From assembly GCA_011109175.1 (NCBI GenBank), contig RDEW01000014.1, positions 444,042 through 508,041 of the forward strand: a stretch of 64,000 nt of DNA. Direction: 5' to 3'. Each line of letters begins with the position of its first letter. The first letter of the stretch is position 1. The notes under the pieces were generated by a model that saw only the letters and a program-made list of their open reading frames with translations, did no database searches and was not told the DNA's origin. This stretch comes from Dicyema japonicum (taxonomy: Eukaryota > Dicyemida > Rhombozoa > Dicyemidae). Position numbers and translations under genes: made by a program. Positions 58,067 to 64,000 of the stretch are shown piece after piece.

Positions 58067-58329
58067 AATATGTGTCCGTATAGTGTCATCTACTTAGTAT
58101 GTGTCTTGATGGTGTCTATAGCATCAGTTAGTCGGTCTCTCGGATGACCTTGTATCCCTGGAAAGTAGGGGTGAGTAAAGAGGGATAGAACTTGGTTTCT
58201 CGTTGGAAAAAAAGGTCATATGTTGAGTTGAATTATAGAGTGATTAGGTGAGCCCGGGTTGGGATTAATATCTCCAGGGTCATTAGGGGATTGTACCAAG
58301 TCAGATGAGAGGGGCCAATAGAGAGCTAT

Positions 58330-58940
58330 CCAAGAGGGGAAGTTATTTTGGGTTGGGGGAATATGTTGTCCTTTTTTCTGTGAAATTAAGTCCATAGTTG
58401 ACGGATGAATCTGTTAAGGTTAAGAGTCCACATATGCTCAAATCCGGTGTATATTTTTCTTTTCTGTCTGTGGTGAAGATAGTATACGTTGATTCATCCC
58501 TGGATATGGAGAGACAATTCAAATTCAATCAGGCTCCCAGGTCATCAATATGTGACTGACGCTCTGATTGTGCCATATCCACGTATATGCTCCTGCTAGC
58601 GATAATTAAGTCGTCAGCATATGTAAGAAGCATTGAATCTGGTCCTGCAGGGCAGGGTAAATCGTTTAGGAGTTAATTGAATAGCGCCGGAGACAGGGGC
58701 GATCCTTGAGGGACGCCATTTGGTAGAAGACGGGACCTCGATCTTGCATGGCCTATCGATCACCTTCTAGATATCCAGGGAGACCAATATTGTCCGTAGA
58801 TGGCGTTTCGGTTCGTTGAACCCTTCTGATATAAATTGAGACAGTGAAGCCAAATGTGTCGTAATTGAACGCTCACATTTGAAACCATGTTGAAAGTGGC
58901 AGTCGGGCAAATGTTATTACGTAAATATATAAAATTAGTT
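58330..58940 (-). mobile_element. LINE reverse transcriptase fragment
   Basis: The minus strand encodes RSRLLPNGVPQGSPLSPALF, then a stop, NDLPCPAGPDSMLLTYADD and LIIASRSIYVDM, then CLSISRDESTYTIFT. It belongs to the LINE-1/LINE-2 type. Truncated both sides, with at least one stop between the VPQGS and YADD boxes. Confidence 0.75.
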
Positions 58941-59069
58941 GAATAAATCAAATTTGAATATTTTAAAATTTTTAATATACAAATAAAAACTTTTACAACA
59001 CCTAGGCAATTTATAATAATTAATCAGGTGTTGTTTTTTTGCTATATTCGATAGTCATACCCAAATTTC

Positions 59070-61018
59070 ATGCGGACTCCTGTATTTGAAGAAAAACGGA
59101 AATTCCGAATTAATGAAACTGACGGACCAACAAATAATGAAATTTGGGAATATGCTAAATTCATCGGTATTGATCCCGAATGCGAAGGACACCTCCTTCA
59201 CATTGCACGTGAAGGGATTATGGCCCCCATTTCTGAATATTGGAATCCAATGTTATAATTTTCTATGACTTCAGATTCCAAGAAGACGGGAGTTTGTATT
59301 ATTTCAATTCTCTGACCTACAAGTGCATACGAGAACACCCCTGCGATGAATATTATCGCCAGATGGTCATTAATGAACGAAATTTGGATCACAAAAAAAT
59401 TCATCTACCAAATGATCTCAGTTCGGACGGTTTCAGCCAAGTAATAATTAATTTAATCTGCATTTTCGATTTATTAGCCAAAAATATATTAACTTATAAA
59501 TTTAATATTAGAATAAAATACATTCCGAGTCGAAGGAAATTAAAAATTCGTTTATTCGCTCAGATCCGATTCAGGAACATGGAAATATTCCTAATCTCAA
59601 GAAAACTTCCGACCACGGGACATCTGGTGAATATTATGCGGACATTTTAAATTCTAAAAACGAGTACTTTTAAGGTATTATTGAAGAATTGACGGGTGTG
59701 GGTCGTTACGGAAAAAGAAAATACCGGGTGTGGTCGTTACGGACAAAGAAAATACCGCTACGTTACGGAAAAAGAAAATATCAGAATTTCCAACAAAGTT
59801 GACTCCCGCTAATCAGCCTGAGTCATTTAAGGAATCGGTCAAGTAAAATATAGTCAAATTTACTAAAGAATGGTGGACCGCGGAATATCTGAATCAATCG
59901 GTAATTGCACGTGTTCTGCCAAAGACATCAAAAGTCAAATCGCTGAATCCACGGTAACCAATTTCCATAATTCAAAAAATAGATCGAAAGTGAGAAATCT
60001 TTGTAATTTGAGATTTCATATTATTTAGAGGTCTTGTTGAGTCCAGAAAAAGTGAAATATGCTCAGACACTCAACTTTTTGATTTCCCGGAGGTTCAACT
60101 TTTACGAGTACGTCTAGGACGGAGAATTTATTAAGTCGGACAATTCATTCCCGGACGATATATCGGATTTGCCAAGTTCCCATTCTTTCCCAAAATCACA
60201 AAAGTACCCAATATTTTCAGACATATTGCCCAATAACTCGGATCAGTTGAACGAATGGGCTAAAAAGGTGATATATCCCAATATCAGTAGTTTGGCAACT
60301 TAAACGAAAGGAAAAACGCGATTATCCAAGAATTGGTTAATGCTAAAGTTATATTACCATTCGTATCAAGGAACTACAACATTTACTCTCAGTTAGAGAA
60401 AGAACCTGCATTTTGTAAGCCTAAGGATGATGTTGTTGACATGAAAGCTGACGAAGCCGCCGGTCGTTTGGTTATTCCAATTTAAAATCTTTAAGGACAA
60501 TTTAGTGGACAAACTTGAGAGTCTTGTGAATTCTTTGGACAGCAAGCAGTGCAACCAAATAAAGAGGTAACATTTAAAAGTGATTATTTTGTTTGGTTAA
60601 AATATGGGGAGCCCTCAATTATTGTTAATATTATTTCAGTGACTTAAATCCTTTGATTGGAAACGAAGAGTGCTATGAAAGCACATATCGACCAAACAGC
60701 ATAAAAAGAATCAATAAAATCGCCAGAATGATGAGAACAAGCTACGACAGCCGTATTCCGATTTCGATGCTAAAGTCAAGCGAGAAGGTTGAAAGCTTGT
60801 TGGAAGAGAAATATCAGAGATACACTCAGAATGGTATTTTCTTTGATAAAATTTAGAAAAAATTATAAATAAAAATAGAACGACTTTTAGTTGCCTGTAA
60901 ATTTGTGACAAAATATTTTAGCGATAAAAAGGGAATGTCTTCAACATTTAATCACCGAAAGTGGATAAATCAGGTAGAAACTGATATTGACGATTATTTT
61001 AAAAGAATATCAAAATAA
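59070..61018 (+). CDS. CEP164: CEP164-like ciliary distal-appendage protein (strongly reduced)
   Basis: CEP164 sits on distal appendages and docks basal bodies for ciliogenesis. ATG at 59070; EIWEYAKFIGIDPECEGHLL, HIAREGIMAPISEYWNP, then after a 23-bp intron QEDGSLYYFNSLTYKCI and REHPCDEYYRQMVINERN. This matches the N-terminal WW region of CEP164 (human: DHPCDEHYRSLVIQER). The second WW-domain tryptophan, in human before DHP, is absent here. The middle is poorly conserved, with a ~31-bp tandem repeat at 59685-59790 and provisional exons. The probable last exons read LIGNEECYESTYRPNSIKRI, MLKSSEKVESLLEEKYQR and STFNHRKWINQVETDIDDYF; stop 61016-61018. The N-terminal assignment is good; the rest is inferred. 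Confidence 0.7.
59685..59790 (+). repeat. Three-copy ~31-bp tandem repeat inside the CEP164-like gene
   Basis: GTGTGGGTCGTTACGGAAAA, then AGAAAATACCG; GTGTGGTCGTTACGGACAAA, then GAAAATACCG; and CTACGTTACGGAAAAAGAAA. The unit length is not a multiple of three, so if translated the copies would be read in different frames. Confidence 0.75.
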
Positions 61019-61056
61019 TGTTGTTTTCAGTTTGTATCTGTTAAAATAAACTATAA

Positions 61057-61227
61057 ATGTCTCGACAATCCCCCATGAGACCTTTTTTAGAAGAGATAAT
61101 TTTATTGAGAATAAACATGGAACCTCCAGCTAACATGGCTATTGAGGATTTTTCCCTCCCGAAGCTACTCGACTCCGTGGATGACCGAGAATCACCTTAC
61201 CGAAGATATTGGATGACGGACTTCTAA
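61057..61227 (+). CDS. Possible micro-protein, 56 residues
   Basis: ATG at 61057 opens an uninterrupted frame (MSRQSPMRPFLEEIILLRIN, then FSLPKLLDSVDDRESPYRRY) ending TAA at 61225-61227, 38 bp downstream of the CEP164-like stop. Composition is protein-like and the ATG context (ATAAATG) is AT-rich as at other starts here. No family recognised. Confidence 0.35.
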   Translation: MSRQSPMRPFLEEIILLRINMEPPANMAIEDFSLPKLLDSVDDRESPYRRYWMTDF

Positions 61228-62816
61228 AAAATTGGAAGGGAGAGGACTTAGATGGTCAACGAGAGCTTGTTTGTGATAGGAATAAGTGAAAGAGGATGAA
61301 GTTGTTGTTAATTTTTTGAGATGCACATGTTTCGTCATAACCATGACATAGTGAAAGTGCGTTCTCCAAGTTCTTTGTTATGACGTGAGTAGAGAATGCA
61401 TTGGTTGGATTGAAAAAATTAGAATGCATTGGTTGGATTGCATGTACAGGGGATTTAAAAAAATGAGGAAGAACACAGTAATCTAATAATGTATTGGTGG
61501 GAATTCCGTTACCAAATTTGTCGAAACAGAATAGATATAGAATTAAAAAATCCAAAAAGTTCGTCATTAAAAATAAAAAGTTGCACTAAAAATTGTAATT
61601 ATTTTGAATGCACTAAAAGTATTATTTAAAACCGGTCATCCAAAACATCATGTCTTTGCGGCAATGTTAAATGAAAGATTTCAATCGATTTGATAAATTT
61701 AAAAAATAATAAAATTGTTCCAAAGACCAAGGGTAAAACTAACTAATTCCTTGACCTTGACGCGATGCAGATGAACCTTCACTCAAGAACGCTGATTCAG
61801 ATAACCTTGTCCGGGGAGCTGAGGTCGATTCCAGATGTCGTCGCTAGCAAACGAAATTATCTCCAGGTTTAATGAATAATTGAATCCTTTTGAATGTCGG
61901 TCAGGCATTGGGCGTCTCCTTAGTAAAGTGGAAGGTGGATCCAAGAGGGAAAGAAGGAAGATAAATTTTTAACCAACATAGCATTACATAGCGCCACGTG
62001 GCGTGTACGCTATCATATTTCATTACAAATGGCTTTCAACTGTCATCAATGTTTATAAAAGTCTTTTAGCATTTTAATTTTTTTGGATTTAGTAGTGTCT
62101 GTAAAATTAAATCTTCAATCAGAAGGAATTGAGGAAGAATTCAATCGACTCTGGCGAGAACTATTCAAAAAAATTAAAAAAAATGGATGAATGTTGTTAA
62201 CAAGGCAGTTTATTATTATTTTGCAAAACACAACTAAAATAAAATTATCTCTTCGTAAGTCCCAAACCAGGTTCTACCATTAACGAATAAGAAGTCATCA
62301 TCCTGTCGGGGTGTTTACCATAGCTCCGAGAGAGACATTCTTAATTGAGAATTATAACCGCTTATTTTCAGTTAAGGTTTATTCTCGTCAACCAGATCCC
62401 ACCGTGAGATGACAAGTCGTTCTGGCATGACATTTGTTGAAAGAAGTCTGCTTACCTTTTCCTTGACCAATTCCACTGGTGAAGATTACCATTATGAAAA
62501 CCCTTACGCATAAAAATGATGTGATGTCTGCGACGGTAGGACGTGTGAGGAAAATAGAAAAGAACAGAACTTTTCTTCCTCTCTTCGGAAACGGAAGCAT
62601 GTAGAGGACTATCGGAAGATGGATGTAGTCGGCACAATCCGATGTTCTCTCTCGGATTAATTAGTTGTTCGGTCGAAACAAATTTTAATTTGGTCTGTTC
62701 AGATATCAGGTAGCAAGGTATCTCTCAATTCATGGAGTAAGGTACGCAGGCAGTTGAATTTCAACTTCCATGCGAAACAAGTCTTCACCAAAGGCTTCTA
62801 GAAAATTAACATTGTT
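61228..62816. other. Intergenic region
   Basis: A 104-codon minus-strand frame (61567-61256) is AT-driven and includes a short duplication (AATGCATTGGTTGGATTG twice); not called. SINE-C lies at 61705-62015. A short protein-like stretch near 62098-62187 (LNLQSEGIEEEFNRLWRELF) could be an isolated exon of an unrecognised gene. 62217-62816 unassigned. Confidence 0.35.
61705..62015 (-). repeat. SINE-C element, minus orientation
   Basis: Shares AAAGACCAAGGGTAAAAC, GGGGAGCTGAGGTCGATT, AATCCTTTTGAATG, GGCATTGGGCGTCTCC and GCGCCACGTGGCG with the copy at 24215-24525. Confidence 0.65.
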
Positions 62817-63594
62817 TGTGCACTCGTTCAAAGGACGCCTTTAAATTTGAATGATTCCCTTGCAACATTCTACCTGCAAACAATCGCGACGGCTGTAGAG
62901 TATGACTATGTTGTGTTGAGATTCAGGCTATCGGAGACCATTTTATTTTACAGAACAACCACTCTCATGTTGGGCCCTCATACTGGATCATCAGTCACTC
63001 TCCTACTCATGGAAGTTACGACCCGTAGTCGTGGTTCCGGATTCTTCCTCGTCTGTGAGGAAGATCGCCTGTCCATATCCAAAAGTTCCTTCTTCCAATC
63101 GGATTCCTCAGCAAGAATGAAAGAAGACTCTTTCATAAGGCAGTGGAGACAATGGAAGACCACAGACGTCGACGGCACAGTTGACTACAAGAACTGGGAT
63201 CATCTAACTGTTTGGCGTTATTTCTGTCTTTCTTTCCAAGTGACCCTGGGGTTCTAAATAAATAAAAAAACTGGTTTATTAACGTGGTTTTACTATATAG
63301 TCTTACTCGGAATTGTGATCTAAAGGAAAAGTACATTCGATAACTTGTAATCCATAATATTTCCTTTTGTGAATAACAAGTATTTATTTTGCCATGGAAA
63401 CGATTAAATAAAGTTGTTCAGCGCCTAATCAATCAATGCGTGACAGTAACCAGAGCTATTCGAGATATCCCTGCAATTGGGTTTCTAAGCCAATTTTCAA
63501 AAACCAAATATATGTTGGATGCTTTGTAATGCTATGAGTTCATTATTAAGTATGTCACTGCATTTACTCCCATAACTAAGACGACAAGACTAAT
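62817..63594. other. Unassigned, one plus-strand open frame
   Basis: An open frame 62850-63257 (VVLRFRLSETILFYRTTTLM, then RMKEDSFIRQWRQWKTTDVD) is 136 codons long and GC-richer than its surroundings, but no domain, splice structure or homologue is apparent. It could be part of a retroelement. Confidence 0.3.
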
Positions 63595-63956
63595 GCATCA
63601 CGAGGGATCTCAGAACTATCAAAGGACTAGAACCACACCATTTGAGGTTAAAGGCGAAGCAAATAAATTAATAGAAACCAGTGAAGCAAACAAAAACTAG
63701 GGGAGTTCAAACGCGTTTTTCTTCAGTGAACAGAAAAATCGAAGTTAATGACGTTACCCAGGTCAAAGAAGTGATGAATAGAAATGACTTCATCAATTCA
63801 AAAGCTCTTTACGTACCTGAAAAAAGTGTAGAACAACCAAGGTGGGGATTCATAAGGCCAAAAAATAAAGACGTTCGTGAATGTGCTGCGTCATGCCTTA
63901 CATGGGGAAAGGTAGACCTCCCATTTACCGCCACTAAACTTTTGAATCATTTCTAA
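63595..63956 (+). CDS. Possible unidentified gene near the window edge
   Basis: An ATG at 63595 gives MHHEGSQNYQRTRTTPFEVK, then GEANKLIETSEANKN and a stop. Overlapping it in the next frame a longer reading gives TRGVQTRFSSVNRKIEVNDV, YVPEKSVEQPRWGFIRPKNK and CAASCLTWGKVDLPF to a stop at 63956. Both pieces look coding, but no ordinary intron joins them by eye. Either a frameshift or an unrecognised splice is present. Family unknown. Confidence 0.3.
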
Positions 63957-64000
63957 AAAATATTTTCTCAGTCATTAATTAGTTTTATATTTTAGGTTTC

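Larger units (their letters stand above)
57241..58329. other. Intergenic with SINE-A and a short duplication
   Basis: The 57241-57420 stretch may be the end of the hAT element; no terminal repeat pair was found. SINE-A (57425-57655) and a 38-bp duplication follow. 58070-58330 unassigned. Confidence 0.4.

Noticed and set aside
61256-61567. Minus-strand 103-codon ORF
   Set aside because: Low-complexity AT-driven composition, includes a local 18-bp duplication, no domain or splice structure.
1-64000. CRISPR array, operon or other prokaryotic system
   Set aside because: No regularly spaced repeats, ribosome binding sites or polycistronic bacterial genes; all recognised genes are eukaryotic and spliced.

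Overview
The window is animal nuclear DNA, AT-rich and eukaryotic in every respect. Its genes are metazoan (a Frizzled receptor, taspase 1, an MTBP-like replication factor, neuropathy target esterase, a CEP164-like ciliary protein), and almost every one is broken by spliceosomal introns only about 20-28 bp long. I placed the exons by eye by matching conserved protein families. Introns this short in animals are known from dicyemid mesozoans (parasites of cephalopod kidneys), so a dicyemid is my best guess. That assignment is inference; no rRNA or mitochondrial marker is present.

Layout. 1-1.9 kb: 3' end of a UBR1/UBR2-type N-degron ubiquitin ligase. 3.5-8.2 kb: oxysterol-binding protein and a GTPBP1-type GTPase, head to tail. 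8.9-10.2 kb: an intronless Frizzled on the minus strand. 10.3-17 kb: repeats, with a fragment resembling Frizzled and two decayed LINEs. 17.1-20 kb: DDX54/Dbp10 helicase, divergent from an unidentified gene. 21-22.5 kb: an orphan membrane protein and a tiny DUF4476-like gene. 24.6-26.6 kb: MTBP. 26.6-30.3 kb: retroelement debris. 30.4-31.7 kb: RMND5, the RING subunit of the CTLH/GID ligase. 32-35.2 kb: retroelement debris. 35.6-39.7 kb: neuropathy target esterase. 40.5-41.5 kb: a putative mitochondrial protein. 42.9-43.6 kb: a short inverted-repeat transposon. 45.2-47.9 kb: RRP1 and TASP1. 50.1-51.2 kb: PTPA (minus). 54.0-54.7 kb: UBE2H. 56.5-57.2 kb: hAT transposase remnant. 59.1-61.0 kb: CEP164-like. 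The last 3 kb holds only weak coding candidates.

The genes do not form operons. Most are housekeeping factors for ubiquitin, ribosome biogenesis, replication, lipid and phosphatase functions. One functional pairing stands out: RMND5 and UBE2H are known as an E3/E2 pair in the CTLH/GID pathway and lie about 22 kb apart here, together with a UBR N-degron ligase.

Repeats fill much of the intergenic space. I define three recurrent SINE-like families: A, tRNA-like with adjacent A and B boxes; B, tRNA-like boxes 160-215 nt apart; C, ending in the same 3' tail as the LINEs. There are also non-LTR reverse transcriptase fragments of at least two types and hAT remnants. Boundaries given for repeats and for exons without clear homology are approximate.
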